Assembly: GCA_038212305.1 (NCBI GenBank)
Contig: JBBQUP010000038.1
Span: 1-28,459 of the forward strand
Direction of reading: 5' to 3'
DNA: 28,459 nucleotides
Origin: JBBQUP01 sp038212305
GTDB lineage: Bacteria; Bacteroidota; Bacteroidia; Bacteroidales; Marinilabiliaceae
Shown here: positions 14,559 through 22,953 of the stretch, piece after piece
Numbering within the stretch: position 1 is the stretch's first letter
How the letters are laid out: each line of letters opens with the position of its first letter
Translations under genes and position numbers: made by a program
The notes under the pieces: model-generated
Databases searched by the model: none
What the model was told of the DNA's origin: nothing
Seen by the model: the letters and a program-made list of their open reading frames with translations, nothing else

Positions 14559-15710
14559 ATGTCACTCTTTTGTACCGATGATCATAATAAATGGCGAGAA
14601 AAAGTCAGACAATTTGCCGAAAATACCATAAAACCAATAGCGCCTCAATTGGATGAGAACGAAGCATTTTCCATTGAGCTGACAAAAAAAATGGGACGCA
14701 ACAATTTGTTTGGCGTCGATATACCCAAAAAATGCGGAGGACAAGGCTTGGATTCGCTGTCGTACATCATAGCTGTTGAAGAATTGGCTAGGATTGATGG
14801 ATCGCAAGCCGCTACCATGTGCGCACACAACAGTTTGGGCGTAGCTCCTATTTACCTGTTTGGCAGCGAAGATCAGAAACAACATTTGCTTCCTAAACTC
14901 TGTTCGGGCGAGCATTTATGGGCATTCGGACTAACCGAAGAAACAGCAGGTAGCGATGCCCGTGGTGTGCAAACAACCGCACAAAACGACAACGATCACT
15001 GGATTGTAAACGGAACCAAACGCTACATCACCAATGGATCCAACCCGCTTATGCTTGGAATCACTGTATTGGCAATCACCAACAATACTTCTGATAAACA
15101 TGAACTATCAACTCTTTTAATTGAACGTGATTCGCCCGGATTTGAAACCGAGCGCATGACTGGCAAAATGATGTGGCGCGCTTCCGACACAGCTCAACTC
15201 GCCTTTAACAACGTTAAAATTCCAAGTCATAACCTTTTAGGGCAACGCGGAAAAGGATTACCTCAAATGCTTAAAACGCTTGATGGTGGCCGCCTTTCCA
15301 TTGCTGCAATGGGTTTAGGGCTAGCTCAAGGGGCTTTCGAAATGGCTTTGACATACGCCAACGAACGAACTCAATTCAACAAAAAACTCAATGAGTTCCA
15401 AGGTGTATCGTTCAAATTAGCTGATATGGCCATGAAACTAGAGCTGGCTCGAAACACGCTATACCATGCAACGTTACTCAAAGATAAAGGATTGCCTTTT
15501 GGGAAAGAGGCTGCCATGGCCAAACTCTATTGCTCGGAAATTGCCAAAGAGGTTTCAGATGAGGCTGTTCAAATTTTTGGCGGTGCGGGGTTATTCAAAT
15601 CCAATGATATCGAAAGATTTTATCGCGATCAGCGGATTTTACAAATAGGCGAAGGCTCTTCCGATATTTTACGGTTGGTGATAGCCCGACATTTGGGAAT
15701 CGGCAAGTAA
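14559..15710 (+). CDS. Acyl-CoA dehydrogenase, short/branched-chain type
   Basis: This FAD enzyme of 383 residues introduces the alpha-beta double bond in an acyl-CoA and passes electrons to ETF. Family motifs are present: FGLTEETAGSDARG near 122-135, TNGS, RTQFNKKLNEFQGVSFKLADM, QIFGGAGL and the C-terminal RDQRILQIGEGSSDILRLVIARHLG. Position in the operon predicts isovaleryl-CoA as substrate. However, Glu365 in QIGEGSSD is the catalytic base of butyryl- and 2-methylbutyryl-type enzymes, while known isovaleryl-CoA dehydrogenases have a non-acidic residue there (GAGTSE) and use a Glu from another helix. The substrate may therefore be another branched or short acyl-CoA, or this lineage uses a different base for isovaleryl-CoA. 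It is the last gene of the operon, 3 bp after mccA. Confidence 0.88.
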   Translation: MSLFCTDDHNKWREKVRQFAENTIKPIAPQLDENEAFSIELTKKMGRNNLFGVDIPKKCGGQGLDSLSYIIAVEELARIDGSQAATMCAHNSLGVAPIYLFGSEDQKQHLLPKLCSGEHLWAFGLTEETAGSDARGVQTTAQNDNDHWIVNGTKRYITNGSNPLMLGITVLAITNNTSDKHELSTLLIERDSPGFETERMTGKMMWRASDTAQLAFNNVKIPSHNLLGQRGKGLPQMLKTLDGGRLSIAAMGLGLAQGAFEMALTYANERTQFNKKLNEFQGVSFKLADMAMKLELARNTLYHATLLKDKGLPFGKEAAMAKLYCSEIAKEVSDEAVQIFGGAGLFKSNDIERFYRDQRILQIGEGSSDILRLVIARHLGIGK

Positions 15711-15781
15711 AATTTTATTCTAAGCCATTTTTTTTGCAATTACGAAGTAACTGTTTAAAATAAATTTAAATAAATACAGAA

Positions 15782-15945
15782 ATAGGAAGAATAATAGATA
15801 TTAGATAGATAGGAGGATAGGAAGATAAGAAGATTGGAGGATAAGAAGATAGGATGATGAAAATAGAATGTTCATCTTCTGGAATTATCTAAAATATCGG
15901 CTCTATCTAATATCTAATCTATCAAATATCTATTATTCTTCCTAT
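15782..15945. repeat. Intergenic element with 21-bp perfect inverted arms and a purine-rich 8-nt tandem repeat
   Basis: Bases 15782-15802 are the exact reverse complement of 15925-15945, and pairing continues inward with mismatches. Inside the left arm, 15808-15863 is a run of seven 8-nt units close to GATAGGAA. The right arm continues outward with two complementary units. The top strand is purine-rich on the left and pyrimidine-rich on the right, so the RNA could form a long hairpin. The element fills the gap between the leucine operon and the RloAB pair (15711-16096); I see no gene in it. It may be a small repeat element spread in the genome; this cannot be tested here. Confidence 0.75.
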
Positions 15946-16060
15946 CATCCTATCTTCCAATTCTATAATCTAGACATCTATAAAATTCAAACAGCTTCTA
16001 ACCTTTAATTTCAATCAAAAGAATAATTTCACAAAACATAAAAAAATTGAAATTATGGCT

Positions 16061-16068
16061 TATATTTG
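16061..16068 (+). promoter_or_regulatory. Likely -7 promoter box for rloA
   Basis: TATATTTG fits TAnnTTTG and lies 28 bp before the rloA ATG. No TTG occurs at the ideal -33 distance, so this call rests on the -7 box and the AT-rich setting. Confidence 0.4.
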
Positions 16069-16096
16069 AAATTAAATTACAAAAACGAAATATAAA

Positions 16097-17356
16097 ATGG
16101 TATTAGAAATACGCATTAGTAATTTTTTCTCCATTAAAGACGAAATTGTTTTAGATTTTAGGGCTGCCAATATTAAATCCGCAAATTCTAAAGCATTAAA
16201 GAATAATGTATGTGAAGAAAATAAAACAGAAATATTAAAAACAATAGTGCTTTACGGTGCTAATGCATCTGGTAAGAGTAATATTATTAAAGCTATCCGC
16301 TTTTGTCATGCCATGGTATTCGAATCACATAATCACAATGAAAATACAAATTACAATTTTACTCCTTTCAAATTTGATAATTTTGCAAATAAACCCAGTT
16401 TTTATTCAATTCGATTTATACTGAATAGTATTGAATATGAATATTCCTTCTCGCTAACAAAAAACCATATTGTTACCGAAAGTTTATTTTACTATCCCAA
16501 AGGTCGTATCAAAGAAATTTTCACTCGTGACGAACGTCGAGGAAATACTAAAAAAGAAAAATATACTTTTACTGATGTTCTAAAAAGGCCTTTAGATGTG
16601 GCTGAGAATACCTCTGATAAAACACTTTATATATCGCGAGCTAGTCAAATGGATAGAGACATTGCTAAAGATATATTTAATTATTTCGATAAAACATTTA
16701 TCCTTAATTACTTAGGGCTTGGGATTTCTGCTATTGAAAACATGTCGAATCAAAACAAAAATCAACTAATTGAAGCGCTTAAAATAGCAGATAGCGACAT
16801 TGATGATGTTAAAATAAAAGTATTAAAACAATCAGGCAAAAACATTCATGCAGACCTAACAAGCATGGCGGTAAAAATAGAAGATATTGTACAAAATCAT
16901 TTACAAATTAAAACCTATCATAAATCTAATCCCGATATTTCATTTGACTTCCTTTCTGAAGAATCACAAGGAACAATTAAGCTGTTTTTTATAATACTCA
17001 CACTTCTTGATGTTATAAAAAACGATAAAATATTACTTATTGATGAAATAGAAGAAAGTTTACATCCTAAAATCATTAAATATATTTTCAATTTATTTAG
17101 ATCTGGAGAAAAAGCACAATTATTTTGTACAACACACAATACTCAATTTCTAGATTTAAAAAAGTTTCGCAAAGATCAAATTTACTTTGCAAACAAAGAT
17201 TTAAAAGGCTCTACTGATTTATATTCATTGTATGACTATAGCGATTTCCGTGATACTATGGACGTTGAAAAAGCCTATTTACAAGGTCGATTTGATGCTG
17301 TTCCAATTATAAACGACTCTTTTGAACAGCTTAAAAGTTTATTAAATGAAAAATAA
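16097..17356 (+). CDS. RloA / AbiLi-like AAA (ABC-type) ATPase of a two-gene defence system
   Basis: The 419-residue protein is an SMC/ABC-like ATPase of the RloA (AAA_15/AAA_21) kind. It begins LEIRISNFFSIKD, the usual opening strand, and has Walker A GANASGKS at 54-61, an ABC-like signature around SEESQGTIKL (Ser290), Walker B ILLIDEIEESLHP with Asp316 and Glu317, and the switch FCTTHNT. Such ATPases are sensors or regulators that act with a TOPRIM-type partner in phage defence (AbiL, and by analogy the unrelated PARIS). It overlaps rloB by 11 bp, so the two are co-translated. It sits between metabolic operons, flanked by repeats, and has a lower GC content than its neighbours, which suggests transfer. 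The phage-defence role is inferred from family and gene pairing. Confidence 0.85.
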   Translation: MVLEIRISNFFSIKDEIVLDFRAANIKSANSKALKNNVCEENKTEILKTIVLYGANASGKSNIIKAIRFCHAMVFESHNHNENTNYNFTPFKFDNFANKPSFYSIRFILNSIEYEYSFSLTKNHIVTESLFYYPKGRIKEIFTRDERRGNTKKEKYTFTDVLKRPLDVAENTSDKTLYISRASQMDRDIAKDIFNYFDKTFILNYLGLGISAIENMSNQNKNQLIEALKIADSDIDDVKIKVLKQSGKNIHADLTSMAVKIEDIVQNHLQIKTYHKSNPDISFDFLSEESQGTIKLFFIILTLLDVIKNDKILLIDEIEESLHPKIIKYIFNLFRSGEKAQLFCTTHNTQFLDLKKFRKDQIYFANKDLKGSTDLYSLYDYSDFRDTMDVEKAYLQGRFDAVPIINDSFEQLKSLLNEK

Positions 17357-17903
17357 GCGTCGAGCATCAAAAGTGGAAAAAATAAACCCTCATTTTTGGA
17401 TTTTTTGCGAAGGTGAAACAGAAAAAGCATATATTAGCTTTTTGCGCTCAGAATATCCTCTGCCCATAGAAATTATTCCCAAAATTGCAGGTTCTAGCAT
17501 AAATGAACGATTTATAATTTCTTATAAAAAGGGGAAGCCAAGGCACGAAAAGGACAAGGATTTTTTGATATATGATTCAGATATATTGGAAATTTTTTAT
17601 AAATCAATAAAAATCGATTCAGCAATATTAATTGCATCAAATCCTTCAATTGAATTATGGTTTTTACTTCATAATAAAAACATCACAACAACCTTATCAA
17701 CTGATGATTGCATTAGAGAATTATGCAATAGGAGCAGAAATAATTACAAAAAAGGATTCTTGGATAATCCTTTAAAGAATAGATTAAAAGAAAAATGCGT
17801 TAATGCCTGCAATAGATCAAAACAACTAAAAATGTATAATAATCCTTCTACTAACATGTTTGAATTTATTGAAGTACTTGAAAAAGTCAAAAAAGAATTA
17901 TAG
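17346..17903 (+). CDS. RloB / AbiLii-like TOPRIM-type effector
   Basis: The 185-residue protein matches the RloB family. It has FCEGETEKAYISFL (Glu22 and Glu24) near the N-terminus, an acidic pair in LIYDSD (Asp77 and Asp79), and the family block SNPSIELWFLLH (98-109). The Glu plus DxD arrangement resembles a TOPRIM metal site, so it is probably a nuclease. Family members are about 200 residues, so this is slightly short but complete. It overlaps the ATPase gene by 11 bp, and rloA-rloB order is the usual one. In AbiL systems the two genes together give abortive phage defence; the target here is unknown. AT-rich codons match rloA rather than the surrounding metabolic genes. Confidence 0.82.
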   Translation: MKNKRRASKVEKINPHFWIFCEGETEKAYISFLRSEYPLPIEIIPKIAGSSINERFIISYKKGKPRHEKDKDFLIYDSDILEIFYKSIKIDSAILIASNPSIELWFLLHNKNITTTLSTDDCIRELCNRSRNNYKKGFLDNPLKNRLKEKCVNACNRSKQLKMYNNPSTNMFEFIEVLEKVKKEL

Positions 17904-17912
17904 ATAGTGTCA

Positions 17913-18053
17913 GCAAGAAAACTACACTTCTTCAATGTCGTTGTCATGAAGGCTTCAAAGACAAGGCTTTCGAAGTTTTGAAAATCAAGGAGTTCACTTT
18001 TGTGGATGACTTTTTTCAAAACGAGAATAATGCAGTATTTGGAGTTTTCTTGC
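17913..18053. repeat. Inverted repeat pair flanking the gap after rloB
   Basis: GCAAGAAAACT (17913-17923) is the exact reverse complement of AGTTTTCTTGC (18043-18053), 119 bp apart. The space between holds no convincing gene. The core AAGAAAAC also occurs in the arms of the larger element at 19265-19423, so both may belong to related small repeats. The remaining gap up to the fni start shows nothing else. Confidence 0.45.
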
Positions 18054-18194
18054 GAAGACTAGATACGACCCATATCTAGTTGTAATTTATCATTACAATT
18101 TAAATTAGCTAACATTTGCAAAAAAATTCATTTTTGAATATTTTCTTAATAATTACAATTTTATGTGCAACTGAATTTAACTGATAACTGCCCC

Positions 18195-19205
18195 ATGAAA
18201 GAACGAAAAAAAGATCATATCGAATTGGCATTTCAATCGCGCACTGAGAAGAGCGAAGCCAATCTTAACTTTTGTTACGAACCGCTTTTAAGTGCTCATC
18301 CTCAGGGACAATTGTCGCCTTTTGAGTTTGCTGGCAAAACCATGAAACTGCCCATCTGGATATCGAGCATGACAGGTGGAACAGAGAAGGCCGGAGCCAT
18401 TAATCGCAACTTAGCCAAGGCTTGTCGGCAGTTTGGATTGGGAATGGGACTGGGTTCATGTCGCGTACTATTGGAAAAACCTGAGCTGATTGATGATTTT
18501 AATATCCGATCGTTACTTGGTAACGAACAACCGCTTTATGCTAATCTAGGAATCAGTCAACTCGAGAAACTGATAATAAGCAACGAATTGCACAAAATTA
18601 ATAAGCTGGTCGATCGCCTTCAAGCCGATGGTATAATCATACATGTAAATCCATTACAAGAGGCATTTCAGCCCGAAGGAGATCGATTTAACCAACCTCC
18701 GATAGATACTATTGAACAATTTCTCAATAAAACTCAACTGCGGGTTATTGTTAAAGAAGTGGGACAAGGTATGGGACCCGAAAGTCTGGAGCGACTGCTG
18801 AAACTACCGCTCGAAGCCATTGAGTTTGGGGCATTTGGTGGCACTAACTTTGCATTATTAGAGCTTCATCGACAAAACGAGATTTTTTCCGACACCATGC
18901 GTCCCTTCACGAAGGTAGGGCATTCAGCTCTTGAAATGACCGGTTTTGCGAATAATTTCATCCATCATGGCGGAATTCCTGCTTGCAAACAATTAATTAT
19001 CTCAGGAGGTATAACTTCGGTTTTAGATGGGTATCATTTGGTTAAATCATCGCCATTACCCGCTGTTTTTGGTATGGGATCGATGTTTTTAAAATATGCC
19101 TATGAAGGCTATACTCAGCTCGAAACCTACATAAAACACTTGCAACAAGGATGGTTACTGGCCGATAGTTATCTGAAAATTAACCAAATGGGTACTGCGG
19201 AATAA
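18195..19205 (+). CDS. fni: Type 2 isopentenyl-diphosphate delta-isomerase
   Basis: This FMN- and NADPH-dependent enzyme interconverts IPP and DMAPP, the last step before isoprenoid chain building. The protein has 336 residues from the ATG at 18195; the in-frame GTG 30 bp upstream is a poorer start. It begins KERKKDHIELAFQ as in the family, with the FMN-site segment WISSMTGGTEKAGAINRNLA (about 56-75), GMGLGSCR, and the catalytic Gln155 with metal-binding Glu156 in VNPLQEAFQPEGD. ISGGIT near the C-terminus contacts the FMN phosphate. It lies 411 bp upstream of the HMG-CoA reductase and may be transcribed separately, since a MITE-like element lies between them. Confidence 0.95.
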   Translation: MKERKKDHIELAFQSRTEKSEANLNFCYEPLLSAHPQGQLSPFEFAGKTMKLPIWISSMTGGTEKAGAINRNLAKACRQFGLGMGLGSCRVLLEKPELIDDFNIRSLLGNEQPLYANLGISQLEKLIISNELHKINKLVDRLQADGIIIHVNPLQEAFQPEGDRFNQPPIDTIEQFLNKTQLRVIVKEVGQGMGPESLERLLKLPLEAIEFGAFGGTNFALLELHRQNEIFSDTMRPFTKVGHSALEMTGFANNFIHHGGIPACKQLIISGGITSVLDGYHLVKSSPLPAVFGMGSMFLKYAYEGYTQLETYIKHLQQGWLLADSYLKINQMGTAE

Positions 19206-19264
19206 ATAAAGCTCTATTCTATTGTGCAATAATAAATGATTCAATTCGCAACAAAAGGACTAAC

Positions 19265-19423
19265 TAGTGTTACTAAGAAAACACTATATATCTTAAAAAC
19301 GTCTTCATTGTTACCCCTAGCCCCTAAAGGGGAATCTGCTATACACCAGCGGATTGGCAATTCTCCCTTTAGGGAGTCAGAGGGTGTGCGCAGGGGAAAT
19401 GATGTGTTTTCTTAGTAATACTA
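19265..19423. repeat. MITE-like palindromic element (159 bp) between fni and mvaA
   Basis: The 20-bp ends TAGTGTTACTAAGAAAACAC and GTGTTTTCTTAGTAATACTA are inverted repeats with one mismatch. Inside lies a second imperfect inverted pair, ACCCCTAGCCCCTAAAGGGG with AATTCTCCCTTTAGGG, of a kind often found between genes in Bacteroidota. There is no coding sequence, so it would be a non-autonomous element or a large RNA hairpin. The rest of the 19206-19616 gap holds no gene, and no clear -7 box for mvaA was found. Confidence 0.7.
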
Positions 19424-19616
19424 AATAGATATTGTGTAAAAATAAACTTATGTTTTATCTCTAACTAATTTGCGAGAATTCGTGTAATTCGCTATCAAAT
19501 TATTTTTTACCTCATCCTATCGAACCAAACTCACATACAACTGTTTTTAGGTTGATAACTGTTTATCTCGATTCAAATTTCGTGATACTTTTATCTTGAT
19601 ACTAAATAAACCAACC

Positions 19617-20945
19617 ATGCAACAAACTCAACTCCCCTTAAAAGGTTTTTCGAAATTATCGAACAGCGAAAAAATAGGGCTTATAAGTCAATTCGCTAAA
19701 CTAGATGTTGAGCAATTTAACCAAACACTAAACAGCTTTCACCACACTGATAATCAATCACTTTTCGATCAAATATCAGAGAATACACTCTCGAACTATC
19801 TTTTACCGTATGGAATAGCTCCAAACTTTTTAATTGATGAGCATTGGTATTTTGTTCCCATGGTGACCGAAGAGAGCTCGGTGATAGCAGCTGCATCAAA
19901 GGCAGCCAGCTTTTGGGCGAATCGTGGAGGTTTTAAAACACATGTTTCGTCACTTATAAAAAATGGTCAGATTCATTTTTACTTCGATGGCGATGGTGCA
20001 GCATTAAAAAAAGCAGAAAAAGAAATTATTCAATCCATTCTCCCAATCATTAATCCATTGTTAAAAAAAATGGAAGAGCGTAGTGGCGGCTATAAGAATG
20101 GATTCTTTTCTCAAACAGGGGAATCCGATAAGCACCTGTGGCAACTATCGTTACAGATGGATACCGCCAATGCAATGGGCGCTAATTTTATTAATACGTG
20201 CCTTGAAAAATTGGCTCCTGAACTACTTCAACAAATATCAAATCATCCAGAGCTTAAACCAACGTTAAAAAGCGAGCCTTATATACTCATGTGTATTCTT
20301 TCGAACTACACTCCTGAATGTTTGGTTGAATGCATGGTTGAATGTCATCCAAATGACCTCACACCGCTTTGTGGAAACTTAACTACCCGAGAATTTTTAC
20401 AGCGATTCGAACAAGCTGTTTATGTGGCCACTTTCGATGAACACCGAGCTGCAACACATAACAAAGGTATATTTAATGGTATTGATGCGGTGATGCTTGC
20501 CACGGGTAATGATTTTCGTGCGGTAGAGGCTAATGGGCACACTCATGCAGCCCGAACCGGCCAATATCGTTCGCTTTCAAGGGTTTCAATTTCAAAAGAT
20601 CATTTTAGTTTTTCTCTATCCATCCCTCTATCGGTTGGTACTGTTGGGGGTTTAACCACTCTACACCCACTGGCAAAGCTATCGCTTCAGTTGCTCGAAA
20701 ATCCAAATGCGACTCAACTCATGTCGATAGCAGCATCGGTTGGTTTAGCCAACAATTTCATGGCCATTACATCACTAATAACCAGTGGCATACAAAAAGG
20801 CCATATGAAAATGCATTTATCCAATATTTTAGTCAGCTTAAACGCAACACCCATGCAAATTAAAAAAGCACAGCAACACTTTAAACATAAAACCATATCA
20901 GTAAATGAAGTTCAGCTGTTCCTCCAACAAAACAAAACTACCTAA
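19617..20945 (+). CDS. mvaA: Hydroxymethylglutaryl-CoA reductase, class II
   Basis: The enzyme converts HMG-CoA and NAD(P)H to mevalonate (or the reverse in degradative users). The protein is 442 residues from the ATG at 19617; the longer frame starts with TTG at 19596 and is less likely. Class II markers are present: EESSVIAAAS with the catalytic Glu at 85/86, THNKGIFNGIDAVMLATGND with Lys283 and Asp290, RAVEANGHTHAARTGQY, and GHMKMHLSNI with the catalytic His400. No membrane segment is present, as expected for class II. It leads a four-gene mevalonate operon, with the kinase gene starting 4 bp after its stop. With the other mevalonate genes alongside, the biosynthetic direction is the natural reading. 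Confidence 0.95.
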   Translation: MQQTQLPLKGFSKLSNSEKIGLISQFAKLDVEQFNQTLNSFHHTDNQSLFDQISENTLSNYLLPYGIAPNFLIDEHWYFVPMVTEESSVIAAASKAASFWANRGGFKTHVSSLIKNGQIHFYFDGDGAALKKAEKEIIQSILPIINPLLKKMEERSGGYKNGFFSQTGESDKHLWQLSLQMDTANAMGANFINTCLEKLAPELLQQISNHPELKPTLKSEPYILMCILSNYTPECLVECMVECHPNDLTPLCGNLTTREFLQRFEQAVYVATFDEHRAATHNKGIFNGIDAVMLATGNDFRAVEANGHTHAARTGQYRSLSRVSISKDHFSFSLSIPLSVGTVGGLTTLHPLAKLSLQLLENPNATQLMSIAASVGLANNFMAITSLITSGIQKGHMKMHLSNILVSLNATPMQIKKAQQHFKHKTISVNEVQLFLQQNKTT

Positions 20946-20949
20946 GCCT

Positions 20950-21870
20950 ATGATATTTCAAACACATAGCAACGGGAAGTTACTTTTATCGGGCGAATAC
21001 TTGGTGCTAACCGGTGCTAAAGCATTGGCACTTCCTCTCAAATTGGGTCAATCACTTTCGGTTGAAACAGCACCGGTTGATGGATTATTTTGGGAGAGCA
21101 TATACGATGATAGCCTTTGGTTTTGGGCTCACTTCACTCCCACTTTACAAATTATTGATTCATCGGATATTACCAAGGCAAGTACGATTGCGACCATTTT
21201 AAAAACAGCATTGTATCAGGCTCAAATCAACGAAGGTTATTTCCACAACCTTCATATCAGATCGAAACTCGATTTCCATCCCGATTGGGGATGGGGAAGC
21301 AGCTCCACGCTCATTTACAACATAGCTCAGTGGCTTAAAATTGATGCTTTTAAGCTTTCATCAGCCACATTGGGAGGCTCGAACTACGATATTGCATGTG
21401 CAGGATCATCAGGCCCAATATATTATCAGCTCAATACAGATGATATTAAAATCGAGTCAGCACCATTCCATCCTTCATTTGCTCAAAATCTATTATTTGT
21501 TTACCTCGGTAAAAAGCAAAATAGTCGTCTCTCCTCAAAGCACTTTCTAAAACTAAAAAAGTATAAAACATCTCATATTCAGCGCATCACTGAAATCTCA
21601 GAACAAATGGCAAACTCATTTGACCTAAATAATTTTTTATTGCTGATGGATGAACATGAACAAATCATCTCTTATGCGACCAGTCAAACTCCAGTTAAAC
21701 AACTCTATTTCAGTGACTTTAATGGATCAATAAAATCACTGGGCGCATGGGGTGGCGATTTTATTTTAGCTGCGTCTAATGAGTACATCGACTACTCAAT
21801 AAACTTTTTTAAAACCAAAGGATACTCTGTGTTGTTTAAGTATGATGAAATAATATTAAACAACCAATGA
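20950..21870 (+). CDS. GHMP kinase of the GYDIA type, probable phosphomevalonate kinase
   Basis: The protein (306 residues) has the GHMP kinase fold: SNGKLLLSGEYLVLTGAKALALPL at the N-terminus, the phosphate loop WGWGSSSTLIY (113-123) and GGSNYDIACAGSSGPIYY (142-159). The last block is the GYDIA motif used to name a Bacteroidota GHMP kinase family, here with Asn in place of the first Gly. By elimination, since mevalonate kinase and the decarboxylase are also in the operon, it should phosphorylate phosphomevalonate. That role is inference; it is not a close match to classical PMK or MvaK2. The ATG at 20950 was chosen because the longer frame overlaps mvaA by 41 bp. Its stop overlaps the mvaD start as ATGA. 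Confidence 0.8.
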   Translation: MIFQTHSNGKLLLSGEYLVLTGAKALALPLKLGQSLSVETAPVDGLFWESIYDDSLWFWAHFTPTLQIIDSSDITKASTIATILKTALYQAQINEGYFHNLHIRSKLDFHPDWGWGSSSTLIYNIAQWLKIDAFKLSSATLGGSNYDIACAGSSGPIYYQLNTDDIKIESAPFHPSFAQNLLFVYLGKKQNSRLSSKHFLKLKKYKTSHIQRITEISEQMANSFDLNNFLLLMDEHEQIISYATSQTPVKQLYFSDFNGSIKSLGAWGGDFILAASNEYIDYSINFFKTKGYSVLFKYDEIILNNQ

Positions 21871-22949
21871 GTTCAAACCAAATCAATGCCATACCATCTA
21901 AAGGAAAGGTAACATGGATCGCTCCGTCGAATATTGCCATTGTAAAATATTGGGGTAAACAAGCGCTTCAAGAACCCATTAATCCATCTTTAAGCTTGAC
22001 ACTTAACAATGCCAAAACTACCACTACCGTTGAGTTCGAACGAATATCGAATAATAAATCGGCCCAAATTAAGTTATGGTTTAATGGAGCTGAAAAGCCC
22101 GAGTTTTTGCCTAAAATCAACCGTTTTATCGAACAGTTAACACCCTTTTTCCCATCCATCAAAAACTACTATTTTACAATTCACACCTCAAATAGTTTCC
22201 CGCATTCAGCAGGTATTGCTTCATCGGCCAGCTCAATGAGCGCTTTTGCTTTGTGTTTATTGAGCATCTCAAACATCATAAAAGGTGAATCGCCCTATCC
22301 CGATTTAAAAACTGCCAGTACCTTGGCTCGATTGGGCTCCGGAAGTGCTTGCCGATCGGTTTTTGGAGGCTGGAATTTATGGGGGGAACACACTCAAATA
22401 GCTGAATCGTCAAATGCTTATGCCATCAACCTAAATCATCAAATTCATTCCAATTTTATGGATGTAAAAGATGCTATATTAATAATTTCGAGCGACGAAA
22501 AAAGCGTGGGAAGTTCAGCCGGTCACGAACTAATGACCAATCATTGGTTCAAACAATCGCGCATTGACATGGCAATCGAGAATACTTCGAACCTGATAAA
22601 TGCTTTATCAGTGGGCGATTGGGAGCAGTTTATTGCCATCACCGAACACGAAGCACTAACGCTACATGGGTTAATGATGAGTTCGAATTCTGGTTATTTA
22701 TTACTCAAACCCAATACATTATTAGCAATCGAAGCCATTCGTCGATACCGACTGGAAACAGGCGCCAACATTGCATTTACGTTAGATGCTGGACCCAACT
22801 TACATATTTTGTACCCAAATAAAGAGAGTGAAAAGATTGAAGTTTGGATTAACAGCCATCTCCGTCCCCTTTGTGAAAATCAATTTATTTTATTCGACAG
22901 TCAAGGCAATGGCCCTGAGCTGATTAATTATTCACACAACAACCAATAA
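21867..22949 (+). CDS. mvaD: Diphosphomevalonate decarboxylase
   Basis: This enzyme uses ATP to convert diphosphomevalonate to IPP. It is 360 residues, slightly longer than the common 320-340. The N-terminal WIAPSNIAIVKYWGKQ and PSLSLTLNNAKTTTTV are diagnostic for the family, followed by the GHMP loop FPHSAGIASSASSMSAFAL, ARLGSGSACRSVFGGW and the catalytic region FTLDAGPNLH with Asp307. All the usual active-site segments are present, so I see no reason to suspect the phosphomevalonate-decarboxylase variant. It is translationally coupled to the upstream kinase (ATGA at 21867-21870) and is followed by mevalonate kinase after 4 bp. Confidence 0.95.
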   Translation: MSSNQINAIPSKGKVTWIAPSNIAIVKYWGKQALQEPINPSLSLTLNNAKTTTTVEFERISNNKSAQIKLWFNGAEKPEFLPKINRFIEQLTPFFPSIKNYYFTIHTSNSFPHSAGIASSASSMSAFALCLLSISNIIKGESPYPDLKTASTLARLGSGSACRSVFGGWNLWGEHTQIAESSNAYAINLNHQIHSNFMDVKDAILIISSDEKSVGSSAGHELMTNHWFKQSRIDMAIENTSNLINALSVGDWEQFIAITEHEALTLHGLMMSSNSGYLLLKPNTLLAIEAIRRYRLETGANIAFTLDAGPNLHILYPNKESEKIEVWINSHLRPLCENQFILFDSQGNGPELINYSHNNQ

Positions 22950-22953
22950 CCCG

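Noticed and set aside
17744..18019. 91-residue frame on the - strand overlapping rloB
   Set aside because: It overlaps the better supported rloB gene and shows no recognisable protein features.
18165..18194. GTG start 30 bp upstream for fni
   Set aside because: The added residues lie outside the family's conserved N-terminus and the ATG at 18195 fits better.
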